A stretch of DNA of 15,496 bases from CACKLF01 sp002725175 (GTDB lineage: Bacteria > Pseudomonadota > Alphaproteobacteria > Rhodobacterales > Rhodobacteraceae). The stretch is taken from the NCBI GenBank assembly GCA_002725175.2, contig PBQX02000039.1:1-15496 (forward strand). Direction: 5' to 3'. Under the pieces are notes generated by a model. It saw nothing but the letters and a program-made list of their open reading frames with translations. It ran no database searches and was not told the DNA's origin. Below, piece after piece: positions 6,979 through 15,000 of this stretch (position 1 is the stretch's first letter; each line of letters opens with the position of its first letter). Both the position numbers and the translations under genes were made by a program.

Positions 6979-7190
6979 GGGGCCGAAATAGGATCGACGG
7001 ACGTTCAAAGGTGTTAGCTTTTGCTCGGCGGGATGGCCACCGTTATCGGCGCAAACTGTATAATTGCAAATGACGATTATGCTCCGGTTGCTGTTGCTGC
7101 ATAAGCGGTAACAAAAGCCGAAACTTAACTCCAGTTCGTTAGCACGAATTGGCGGGGTTCGCAGGCACCTGGCAACAGAAGCCTGCACTT
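6979..7190 (+). ncRNA. ssrA: tmRNA coding (mRNA-like) piece
   Basis: It begins GGGGCCG then GGATCGACGG, the conserved D-loop-like part of tmRNA. The tag follows, and after it come a 9-bp helix (7131-7139 with 7144-7152, loop TAGC) and a GC-rich closing element in which GCAGGC (7161-7166) can pair with GCCTGC (7181-7186), probably part of a pseudoknot. The T-rich CTTCTTTT just after it may serve as terminator. The exact mature 3' end cannot be read from sequence. Confidence 0.85.
7066..7104 (+). other. tmRNA proteolysis tag reading frame ANDDYAPVAVAA
   Basis: Resume codon GCA (7066) opens 12 codons and ends at TAA (7102-7104). The C-terminus AVAA is the ClpX-recognised end, as in the Caulobacter tag (which also ends AVAA). 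The N-terminal AND part corresponds to the region that SspB adaptors bind. A second A is added first from the alanyl-tmRNA itself. Confidence 0.93.
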
Positions 7191-7214
7191 CTTTTAACNT
7201 NAAATGGAGAAAAT

Positions 7215-8105
7215 TTGGAAAAACTTAGGACCCCAGAAGAAGCATTCATAGANCTCAAAAACTTCAGTTATGAGCCTAGATATGTTTCCTCTCTCCCAAG
7301 CTATACCAATCTCCGNTTACANTACATAGACGAGAATANCCATAATAAAGATACTGTTTTTCTCTGCCTGCATGGTCAACCCACCTGGTCTTACTTATAT
7401 AGAAAAATGATCCCTATTTTTGCTCAAACAGGTGCCCGCGTAGTTGCACCAGACTTTTTTGGGTTTGGGCGGTCAGATAAACCAGTAAATGAAATGATAT
7501 ATACATTTCAGTTTCACCGACAATCCATCTTTGAATTAATAGANTTTTTAGAATTACGGAACATAACACTAGTTTGCCAAGATTGGGGAGGTATTATAGG
7601 CTTTTCATTATTTCCAGCTTTGAAAGATAAAATAAANCGCCTTCTAATTATGAACACTCTGTTACCTGAAGGATCTTTTATAAGCACAGGATTTGAAAAC
7701 TGGAGAAAGTATAATAGGTCGCAAGATGACTTAAATATTAGCAAGCTAATTAGTAGGAGCGACCCTGACATAACTAATGAAGAATTAATTGGTTACGATC
7801 TTCCTTTCCCAGATAGAAATTTTAAAGCCGGTGTAAGGAAATTTCCTGAACTAATGATGGATAAACCAAATAGTATCGGGCTCGATGATATGCTAAAGGC
7901 TAAAGAGTTTCTTGCGAATAATTGGAAAGGGGATTCATTTATGGCAATAGGAGCAAAGGATCCAGTAATTGATATTTCCTTAATGACCAACTTAAGTCTA
8001 AGTATAAAAAATTGCCCAAAACCTCTCATACTTAATAATGCTGGACATTTTGTTCAAGAAAAAGGTGAAAGAGTAGCAAATGCTGCTCTTAGTTACTGGA
8101 ATTAA
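7215..8105 (+). CDS. Haloalkane dehalogenase, DhlA-like (HLD-I)
   Basis: This alpha/beta hydrolase should cleave carbon-halogen bonds of haloalkanes, giving alcohol and halide. Its 296 residues align by eye along their length with Xanthobacter DhlA (310 residues). The oxyanion motif HGQPTWSYLYRKM comes first, then nucleophile Asp123 with halide-binding Trp124 in QDWGG, a second candidate halide Trp163 in the cap (FENWRKY), acid Asp249 in AIGAKD, and base His278 in AGHFVQE. The acid position after strand 7 is that of HLD-I/III enzymes. I place the start at TTG 7215, with GGAG at 7206-7209, giving MEKLRTPEEAF, which resembles family N-termini. A longer frame from 7149 would begin inside the tmRNA gene. 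Several N bases leave individual residues unknown. A related hydrolase with another substrate cannot be excluded, but both tryptophans favour dehalogenase. Confidence 0.85.
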   Translation: MEKLRTPEEAFIXLKNFSYEPRYVSSLPSYTNLXLXYIDENXHNKDTVFLCLHGQPTWSYLYRKMIPIFAQTGARVVAPDFFGFGRSDKPVNEMIYTFQFHRQSIFELIXFLELRNITLVCQDWGGIIGFSLFPALKDKIXRLLIMNTLLPEGSFISTGFENWRKYNRSQDDLNISKLISRSDPDITNEELIGYDLPFPDRNFKAGVRKFPELMMDKPNSIGLDDMLKAKEFLANNWKGDSFMAIGAKDPVIDISLMTNLSLSIKNCPKPLILNNAGHFVQEKGERVANAALSYWN

Positions 8106-8127
8106 ACCAGCACTACCACACCTTTAT

Positions 8128-8982
8128 TTATTGTCTTTTTCGAACAGTATAATAAGCAGAGCCGATTATAACAATTGAACCAACAACAAGTGACGTAGTT
8201 ATAGTTTCTTTAAAAAGAAGCACTCCCACAAAAATTGAACTTGGAACCATTAAGTAGGATATTGGAGCCAAATTGACTGCGGGGGCGTGAGCTCTACTAA
8301 CAGCCAAAACAAATTGCTGTAAACTAGCTATCAAACCGACAATGATTAAAATCAATAAAGTAACCTTATCTAAAGGAATTTGATAATTTCCTAAAAAACA
8401 AATNCCAGAGAACAAAACTGCTCCAGCAAAGTTGTACCACAGAGCAGTAGTAATGGGCCAATCAGAATCTCCAAGTTTTCGTAAAGATATATTCATTAAG
8501 CCAGCGAAGAATGGCGCCAGAATTCCAAAAATAATTCCATAATTCCACCACCCCTCAAGATCAGGCCTCAAAATAATTAAGGTCCCCAAAAAGCCGAATG
8601 TAATGGCCAACCAACCCCCTAGAGTGATTTTTTCCTTTAAAAGCAATGGCGCAAAAAAAGTAATGAATATTGCCATCAACTGCCCTAAGACTGTAGCCTT
8701 TATGATACCTAATATNGGTATTGCTAAAAACCAAGTTGCCAAACCTAAGATTCCAAGNGTTGTTCTTGCAATTAAAACAGNCCTATTATCCGCCTTAAGA
8801 AGGTCATTACCCCGTTGCATAAAACCTATNATTAGAAGCAACGGCATGCAAAATAAATATCTAAATAATAAAATGACAAACACTGAAATATCAGCAGACA
8901 AAAATTTAACAAAGGTTGCTATTGCAATAGAGAAAATAATTTCAAAGATTGCAGTCACTATACCTAGTNTATAATTTTCCAA
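8128..8982 (-). CDS. EamA/DMT-family transporter
   Basis: This protein of about 284 residues has ten predicted membrane helices in two five-helix halves, the layout of EamA (RhaT/YdcZ-like) drug/metabolite exporters. Markers are the LFRYLFCMPLLL stretch in helix 2, PLLLKEKITLGGWLAI between helices 4 and 5, and the matching LLFKETITTSLVVGSIVIIG near the C-terminus. Substrates in this family range from amino acids to nucleosides and cannot be predicted. The start is uncertain: the frame opens at a TTG (8980-8982), with only a distant GGAAG about 14 bases upstream and no ATG nearby. It converges on the dehalogenase gene (22-base gap) and diverges from sspB across 169 bases that must hold both promoters; TTGTCT-16-TAAANT at 9013-9040 is a weak candidate for sspB. 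Confidence 0.85.
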   Translation of the reverse strand: MENYXLGIVTAIFEIIFSIAIATFVKFLSADISVFVILLFRYLFCMPLLLXIGFMQRGNDLLKADNRXVLIARTXLGILGLATWFLAIXILGIIKATVLGQLMAIFITFFAPLLLKEKITLGGWLAITFGFLGTLIILRPDLEGWWNYGIIFGILAPFFAGLMNISLRKLGDSDWPITTALWYNFAGAVLFSXICFLGNYQIPLDKVTLLILIIVGLIASLQQFVLAVSRAHAPAVNLAPISYLMVPSSIFVGVLLFKETITTSLVVGSIVIIGSAYYTVRKRQ

Positions 8983-9151
8983 ACGATTATTTATTATTCT
9001 TCCAATCTAATTTTGTCTATTGCATCGCCAGGTTTAAANTATTTTGTTCAAAAACTGTATCTAGCAACCGTCACAAATTAATAGTTTTGCCTTTGCAAAT
9101 TTAGATATTAGTAGTAGCGTAATTGATTAAATACAAGTAGATGGTTTTATT

Positions 9152-9670
9152 ATGAGCTCAGGGTTTGATTATGAAAAGCTGATGCATCTCGCAATGGTAG
9201 ATGTCATAAAGAAAATATTAAATCAAACCGCTAAAACTGGTCTAATAGAAGGTCACCATTTCTTTATTAATTTTGCTACAGCTTCCGACGATGTCGTAAT
9301 GTCCCCACGCCTTAAGGANCAATANCCTGAGGAAATGTCCATAATTATAAAAAATTGGTATGCAGATTTAGATATATCAGATGACTATTTCGCAATTACT
9401 CTCAATTTTGGAAATGTTCCTGAAAATATGCGNATTCCTTATAATGCAATCATTTCTTTTTCGGANCCTTCAGTTGATTTTTCAATAAGGCCAAATGATT
9501 TNAGTAAAAGTATTAACTTAAATGATCTTGAGGAAGAAATTAGAATTATGGGTGAAATAGTAGAGGACGTCGAAAAAAATAAAGAATCTGAAGAGGTAAA
9601 GTCCGAGCCAAAAAAAGGAGAGGTAGTGAGCCTTGATAAATTTAGAAAAAAATANATTAAACTACACTAG
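9152..9670 (+). CDS. sspB: SspB-alpha, ClpXP protease adaptor
   Basis: This 172-residue protein matches the alphaproteobacterial SspB. It binds the tmRNA tag and hands tagged proteins to the ClpXP protease in the cytoplasm. The substrate-binding domain opens with FDYEKLMHLAMVDVIKKIL and contains GHHFFINFAT, then MSIIIKNWYADLDISDDYF and IPYNAIISF. A charged linker rich in Glu and Lys (about residues 135-158) leads to VVSLDKFRKK, the conserved C-terminal tail that docks on ClpX. Several N bases blur single residues. fumC begins 9 bases later, so the two are likely co-transcribed. No strong ribosome binding site precedes the ATG. The tmRNA gene lies about 2 kb upstream on the same strand. Confidence 0.93.
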   Translation: MSSGFDYEKLMHLAMVDVIKKILNQTAKTGLIEGHHFFINFATASDDVVMSPRLKXQXPEEMSIIIKNWYADLDISDDYFAITLNFGNVPENMXIPYNAIISFSXPSVDFSIRPNDXSKSINLNDLEEEIRIMGEIVEDVEKNKESEEVKSEPKKGEVVSLDKFRKKXIKLH

Positions 9671-9679
9671 CAGGATCTA

Positions 9680-11071
9680 ATGACTGAAAAAAGAATAGAA
9701 AAAGATAGCTTCGGGGAAATTAAAGTTCCAGCGGACAAGTATTGGGGAGCACAAACCCAAAGATCCTTNAAAAATTTTTCAATTGGATGGGAAAAGCAAC
9801 CCACAAATATAATCAAGGCTTTTGGTATAATTAAAAAAGCTGCAGCGCTCGTTAATATTGAGAATGGGCAGCTAAGCAAAGAAATTGGCAAGGCCATAAT
9901 TTNTGCATCAGAAGAGGTGATATCTGGAAAACTTAATTCTCACTTCCCACTTGTTGTCTGGCAAACGGGCTCTGGCACCCAAACAAATATGAATACCAAC
10001 GAAGTCATATCTAATCGAGCGATTGAATTGCTTAAGGGCACAATTGGCTCAAAAAATCCTGTGCATCCAAACGATCACGTCAACATGTCTCAAAGTTCCA
10101 ACGACACCTTTCCAACTGCTATGCATATTGCGATAATACTTTCAGCCGTAGAAATAACCTTTCCAGGTCTAAAAACCTTACAAGCTGAGTTTAAAAGAAA
10201 GGTATCAAATTTTGATTCTATAATTAAGATTGGCAGAACACATACTCAAGATGCCACNCCTTTGACATTAGGCCAAGAGTTTAGTGGGTATCATACTCAA
10301 ATAACCAATGGAATTTTGNGGNTAGAAACGGCTCTTAAAGGCATTTACCCAATTGCGCAAGGCGGAACTGCAGTTGGCACTGGACTAAATACAAAGAAGG
10401 GATTTGATAAAAGGATAGCGAAGGANATAGCTAAGATTTCTGGNCACCCTTTTGTAACAGCCGAGAATAAATTTGAAGCCCTTGCTGCNCATGACGCTTT
10501 AGTAGAATTATCTGGAGCACTAAAAACTATTGCGTCGAGCTTGTTTAAGATAGCAAATGATATAAGATTCTTAGGATCNGGACCTAGGTGTGGACTTGGA
10601 GAGTTATCTCTTCCTGAAAATGAACCTGGTTCATCAATAATGCCGGGAAAAGTAAACCCAACCCAAGTTGAAGCTTTGACAATGGCATGTACGCAAGTGA
10701 TGGGAAATGACGCGACAGTTGGTTTTGCAGGAAGCCAAGGCCATTTTGAATTAAATGTTTATAAGCCAGTAATGGTATACAATGTACTNCAATCTATGCA
10801 ACTCATNGGCGACGCATCTAAATCATTTGCTATTAATTGCGTTAAAGGAATAAAAGCTAATGAGTTTAATATTAAAAATTCATTATCTAAAAGCCTTATG
10901 CTTGTTACGGCACTTGCCCCAGAAATAGGCTATGATAATGCGACTAAAGTTGCGAAGAACGCACATAAAAATGGGACTACTCTAAAAGAAGAAGTACTTG
11001 CTCTGAAATTAATTTCAGAACAGGACTTTGAGCGGATTGTAGATCCCAAAAAAATGATTTCACCCTCTTAA
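9680..11071 (+). CDS. fumC: Fumarate hydratase class II
   Basis: FumC hydrates fumarate to malate in the TCA cycle; it is an iron-free homotetramer and so tolerates oxidative stress. Its 463 residues have the standard length. Active-site blocks are complete: QTGSGTQTNMN (95-105), SQSSNDTFPT (137-146), GRTHTQDA with His188, and GSSIMPGKVNP (317-327) with the catalytic-base Ser318, the same number as in E. coli FumC. The GSGTQ/NMN motif distinguishes it from the related aspartase and argininosuccinate lyase, although aspartase is a near relative. AGGA lies 6 bases before ATG. About fifteen N bases give unknown residues, none breaking the frame. It sits between sspB and the ribbon-helix-helix gene, an arrangement I recall from other alphaproteobacteria. 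Confidence 0.95.
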   Translation: MTEKRIEKDSFGEIKVPADKYWGAQTQRSXKNFSIGWEKQPTNIIKAFGIIKKAAALVNIENGQLSKEIGKAIIXASEEVISGKLNSHFPLVVWQTGSGTQTNMNTNEVISNRAIELLKGTIGSKNPVHPNDHVNMSQSSNDTFPTAMHIAIILSAVEITFPGLKTLQAEFKRKVSNFDSIIKIGRTHTQDAXPLTLGQEFSGYHTQITNGILXXETALKGIYPIAQGGTAVGTGLNTKKGFDKRIAKXIAKISXHPFVTAENKFEALAXHDALVELSGALKTIASSLFKIANDIRFLGXGPRCGLGELSLPENEPGSSIMPGKVNPTQVEALTMACTQVMGNDATVGFAGSQGHFELNVYKPVMVYNVXQSMQLXGDASKSFAINCVKGIKANEFNIKNSLSKSLMLVTALAPEIGYDNATKVAKNAHKNGTTLKEEVLALKLISEQDFERIVDPKKMISPS

Positions 11072-11088
11072 TTCGCTGTAATCGAGAC

Positions 11089-11349
11089 TTGATCTTGATA
11101 AAAGAACCCAAAGGGAAAATAAAAAAGCGTTCCATAAAACTTTATGGNCATAAAACTTCAATATCTATAGAAGATGAATTCTGGTTTTTCTTGAAAAGAT
11201 TTGCCGACGAAAACCAAATAAGCATTTACAAATTGGTAGAAAAAATCGATGGAGGGCAAAATGAAAAAAACTTGTCGTCTTCTATTAGATTATTTTGTTT
11301 TGAGTTAGCTCTAAAAAGCTACCCAACTGTTGAAAGCCAAGGAAAATAA
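11089..11349 (+). CDS. Ribbon-helix-helix domain protein (RHH_4-like)
   Basis: This small protein (about 86 residues) carries a ribbon-helix-helix domain of the type found beside fumC and sspB in alphaproteobacteria. The strand KKRSIKLYGHKTSISIEDEFW leads into helix 1, then ENQISIYKLVEKID and NLSSSIRLFCFELAL. The family is presumed to bind DNA or a protein partner; no target is known. No ATG is available. TTG at 11089 or TTG at 11095 may be used, with GAG at 11084-11086 as a poor ribosome binding site. The gene begins 17 bases after fumC. The small DUF4169 gene often found between fumC and the RHH gene is absent. Its last 31 bases overlap the end of ccdA on the opposite strand. Confidence 0.75.
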   Translation: MILIKEPKGKIKKRSIKLYXHKTSISIEDEFWFFLKRFADENQISIYKLVEKIDGGQNEKNLSSSIRLFCFELALKSYPTVESQGK

Positions 11350-12071
11350 TCCAACAGAAAGAATGAAACTGATGAAAAAGTGCCAGATAAAATCATCAAA
11401 CCAGTAAATATGAGCAACATACCCATTAATTTTTCAATTAGACCCATATGGATCTTTAATTTTTTCTGAACAATGATTGCCCTTCCAAGAAAAAGTCCTG
11501 TTAAAATAAATGGCAGCCCCATACCCATAGCATANAAAGTCATTAATACTACTCCTTTCAGAACAGTTTCCTCTTGNAANACTATAGCCAATATAGAGCC
11601 CAAGATTGGACCAATGCATGGTGTCCAACCAAAAGCAAAGGCAAGCCCCAATATATAAGAAACTATAATACCTCCTCTTAACTCTTTGATTTCAAATCGA
11701 ATTTCTCTGCCAAAGCCAAATTTAACCAATCCAANAAAATTAAGTCCAAAAACGACGATTACGAATCCTGAAATGATTTCCAGAATATTTTGATAAGNAA
11801 TTATTAANCTTCCTAAATAAGAAACCGCNGCACCAAGAAGAATAAAAACGGTTGAAAGNCCTAAAACAAATGAAATGGAAACATATAGGGTTTTTCGGTT
11901 TCGGACCTCTTTGTTAGATTGGGCATCTTGGATAGTTATGCCTGCCATATATGCAAGGTAAGCGGGAACAATTGGCAAAACACAAGGTGAAAGAAAACTT
12001 AGAATACCAGCTGCAAGTGATATTAGGGCTGACATAAGAAAAGGAGAGGTAAATAGATCTGTTTCCAACAT
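11319..12071 (-). CDS. ccdA: CcdA-type thiol-disulfide electron transfer membrane protein
   Basis: This 250-residue inner-membrane protein with about six helices resembles CcdA and the membrane domain of DsbD. Such proteins carry reducing power from cytoplasmic thioredoxin to periplasmic partners in cytochrome c maturation or disulfide reduction. Both redox cysteines are present in their motifs: Cys30 in LSPCVLPIVPAY and Cys152 in GWTPCIGPILG. The ATG at 12071 has no strong ribosome binding site. It lies 25 bases after the oxidoreductase gene, so read-through from that gene is plausible. Around eight N bases make single residues uncertain. No cytochrome c biogenesis genes are nearby, so the partner is unknown. 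Confidence 0.88.
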   Translation of the reverse strand: MLETDLFTSPFLMSALISLAAGILSFLSPCVLPIVPAYLAYMAGITIQDAQSNKEVRNRKTLYVSISFVLXLSTVFILLGXAVSYLGXLIIXYQNILEIISGFVIVVFGLNFXGLVKFGFGREIRFEIKELRGGIIVSYILGLAFAFGWTPCIGPILGSILAIXXQEETVLKGVVLMTXYAMGMGLPFILTGLFLGRAIIVQKKLKIHMGLIEKLMGMLLIFTGLMILSGTFSSVSFFLLDYFPWLSTVG

Positions 12072-12096
12072 AATTAAATTAATTTCTTTAGCCTAG

Positions 12097-15000
12097 CTAT
12101 TCAGCAGCTTCAACATTTAATGCAGGCCTTAACAGTCGGCCAAGCAGATTACTTCTATTGGAAAGTGCAATTTTAATATTTTCAGCCTTAACATGACCAA
12201 AACCTTTTACTTCCATTGGCCACAAGCTTAGGCCCATGCACAGATCAAAATTATCATCACTTAGATTTCTTTTCATTTCTTCAATATCACCTTCATATTT
12301 CTTTATAAGATCTCTTTCTGATTTTCTTTCTAAAGAATATCCAAAAAAATCAAAAACAGTACCTCTTAAGACTTTTAATAGCATTAAAAATCTGAATGTT
12401 AATAACATCCAGGAACCTAAAGTTAACTTTTTCAATTTACCGTCAGTACCTTTTTTTGAAAGAAGTGGGGGTGCGAGATGGAATTTTATCCCCGTTACGC
12501 CATCAAAATTTTCGGAAATTTGTTTTTGTAAAGTCGAATAGTGCAATCTGGCAACTTCATATTCATCTTTATAAGCTAAAACTTTATAATAAGCTCGAGC
12601 AACAGAAATACCCAATTTTTCATTTATTAACTTTATCTCAAAACACTTAGATTTGTACTTTTCCGCCAAAGCCCTATTTTGGTAATTTATTAGACGGCCA
12701 TACCTGTCGTTAACGATGCTTTCGAAACTTGTAAGCTCTGTTGGCGCTCCAACTTTCCTGTCAGACATTTCCTTGATAATTTCTTTATTATCTTCAACCC
12801 ATAACCTTCCAAGATCAAAAGCTTTTAAATTATTATCAACATTTGCTCCATTTAACCTTATGGCCTGCTTCAAAGCTTCAACAGATAAAGGCACAAGGCC
12901 CGCCTGATAAGAGGCTCCTAGCACAATAATATTGGCATAAATAGTATCACCCAAAAAGAAATCAGCTAACATCTGAGAACTTAGGTACTGAACTGAGTCA
13001 GGCCCTAAACGGGCGTTAATTGCGAGCTTCATTCCATCGCTAGGAATCTTAAAATCTGGATCTCTTGTGAACTCCCCACTATTTGCTTCTTGGCTCGAAA
13101 CTAATGCCTTTGTTCTACCTCTTCTTAACAACGAAAGTGTTTTGTCCCCTGCGGAAACTGCAAGCTCACAACCTATCAAAGCGTGCGCCTCCCCAAGAGA
13201 AACTCTTACTGCAGAAATATCTTTCGGTGATTTAGCTATTCTACAATGAATATGCACAGCACCACCCTTTTGTGCCAACCCAGCCATTTCCATTACTCCC
13301 ACACCTTTGCCCTCAAGGTGGGATGCCATAGCCAAGAGAGCACCAACTGTAACAACCCCAGTGCCACCAACCCCAGTCACTACTAAATTAAATGTTCCTT
13401 CAATTCTTGGCTGATCAATTTCAGGTAAATTTGGTATATTTATTTCCACTGAATTAGTCTTCTTTGGCCTTGCACCTTCTAATGTTACAAAACTTGGGCA
13501 AAAACCCTTAAGGCATGAGAAATCCTTATTACAGGATGATTGGTCTACTTGTCTCTTTCGCCCTAAATCTGTTTCCAAAGGAAGAATTGCAATGCAGTTT
13601 GATTCTACACCACAATCACCGCACCCCTCACATACCTCCGGATTAATATATATGCGTTTATTTGGATCCTGGAATTTTCCCCTTTTTCGCCGCCGTCTTT
13701 TTTCTGCCGCGCAAGTTTGAATAAAAACAATGGCCGTCACCCCTTCTGTTAAAGCTAAATCCTTTTGGACAATATTTAGCTTTTCTCTCTCAAACATTTC
13801 GCATTCTTTAGCATAATCAGCTAGATCAAAAATCTCTTTCTGATCATATACTCCAACAACTTTTTTTACTCCAATTGCTTTTAACTCCTTAATGATACCT
13901 AAAGCTGTAATATCACCTTCGTGGGACTGTCCTCCTGTCATAGCTACAGCATCATTGAAAAGAATTTTGTATGTAATGTTTACACCTGAGCCAACTGCAG
14001 CCCTAACTGCTAAAATACCGGAATGATTATAAGTGCCATCGCCTAAATTTTGAAAAACATGCTTTCGATTGGAAAAAATAGATTCTCCTATCCAGTTTGC
14101 TCCTTCGCCGCCCATATGAGTATAACCCTCTGTTTCGCGATCCATCCACTGAGCCATGTAATGACACCCGATGCCAGCATATGCTCTTGATCCATCAGGT
14201 ACTTTTGTTGACGTATTATGCGGACAACCAGCACAAAAATAAGGTACTTTTGGTTTAATAGACTCATTAGAAATTGAACTAGTGGCAGCCTTTAAATCAG
14301 CAAGACTATCCTTGACATCCTGATCATCGGTTTCCTCTACAACTCGCTTCCCAATAAGCTCACCTATAATTGTAGGATCCAAAGAATAATTACTTCTTAG
14401 AAGTTCATTTCCGTCTTCGTCTTTGCCTCCGATAACCCGCGGAGCATCATCTATATTATATAAAATTGATTTAATTTGGTCTTCAAGTAACTTTCGCTTT
14501 TCCTCTAAGACAATAATAAGATCTAGCCCCGAAGCCCATTCAACCAAAGTTTCTTCTTCAAGAGGCCAGACCAAGCCAACTTTAAACGTAGAAATTCCCA
14601 ATTCTTTTGCCTTTTGCTCATTTATTCCAAGCAAATCCAAAGCATGAACAGTATCCAGCCAACTTTTGCCCGCAGACACCAAACCTATTTTGGCACCCTC
14701 CTTACTAAAAATAACCTTATTCAAATTATTTGCTCGAGCAAACGCCTTCACGGCTGGGATCTTAACCTTATGCAAACGTTCTTCTTGGATAGCTGCCAAA
14801 TCATTAGTTCTAATTTGCACACCTTCTTCAGGAAATGAAAAAACAGGCTTTTTTACTTCTATTCTTTCTACGGAACCATCTACAACTTCAGTAACTTCTA
14901 CGGTATCTTTCATACATTTTAAGCCAACCCAGACCCCTGCAAACCGACTGAGCTCCCAACCTAATACACCAAAATCTAAAAGCTCTTGTACTCCAGCAGG

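Larger units (their letters stand above)
6890..7190 (+). ncRNA. ssrA: Two-piece (circularly permuted) tmRNA gene
   Basis: tmRNA rescues ribosomes stalled on broken mRNAs and adds a degradation tag. The gene has the alphaproteobacterial permuted order: the acceptor piece comes first and ends at CCA (6966-6968), then a 10-base A-rich spacer, then the coding piece starting GGGGCCG (6979). The two ends pair as a 7-bp acceptor stem (6979-6985 with 6958-6964) that includes a G3-U pair, the alanine identity element. The tag reads ANDDYAPVAVAA then TAA (7066-7104). The segment is visibly more GC-rich than its surroundings, consistent with structured RNA. The outer ends are estimates: the 5' end comes from the promoter and the 3' end from the last hairpin. 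SmpB, its protein partner, is not in the window. Reading frames drawn across this segment on either strand are spurious. Confidence 0.95.

Noticed and set aside
6859..7188. A 109-residue open frame on the minus strand between gloA and the dehalogenase gene
   Set aside because: It is entirely antisense to the tmRNA gene and has no family-like sequence; its openness reflects the GC-rich structured RNA.
7149..7214. Upstream extension of the dehalogenase frame to a TTG at 7149
   Set aside because: These codons lie within the tmRNA coding-piece helix and closing element, and the resulting residues do not match the N-terminus of the family.
8603..8974. A 123-residue plus-strand frame opposite the EamA transporter gene
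   Set aside because: It mirrors the hydrophobic transporter on the other strand, has no start signal, and resembles no known protein.
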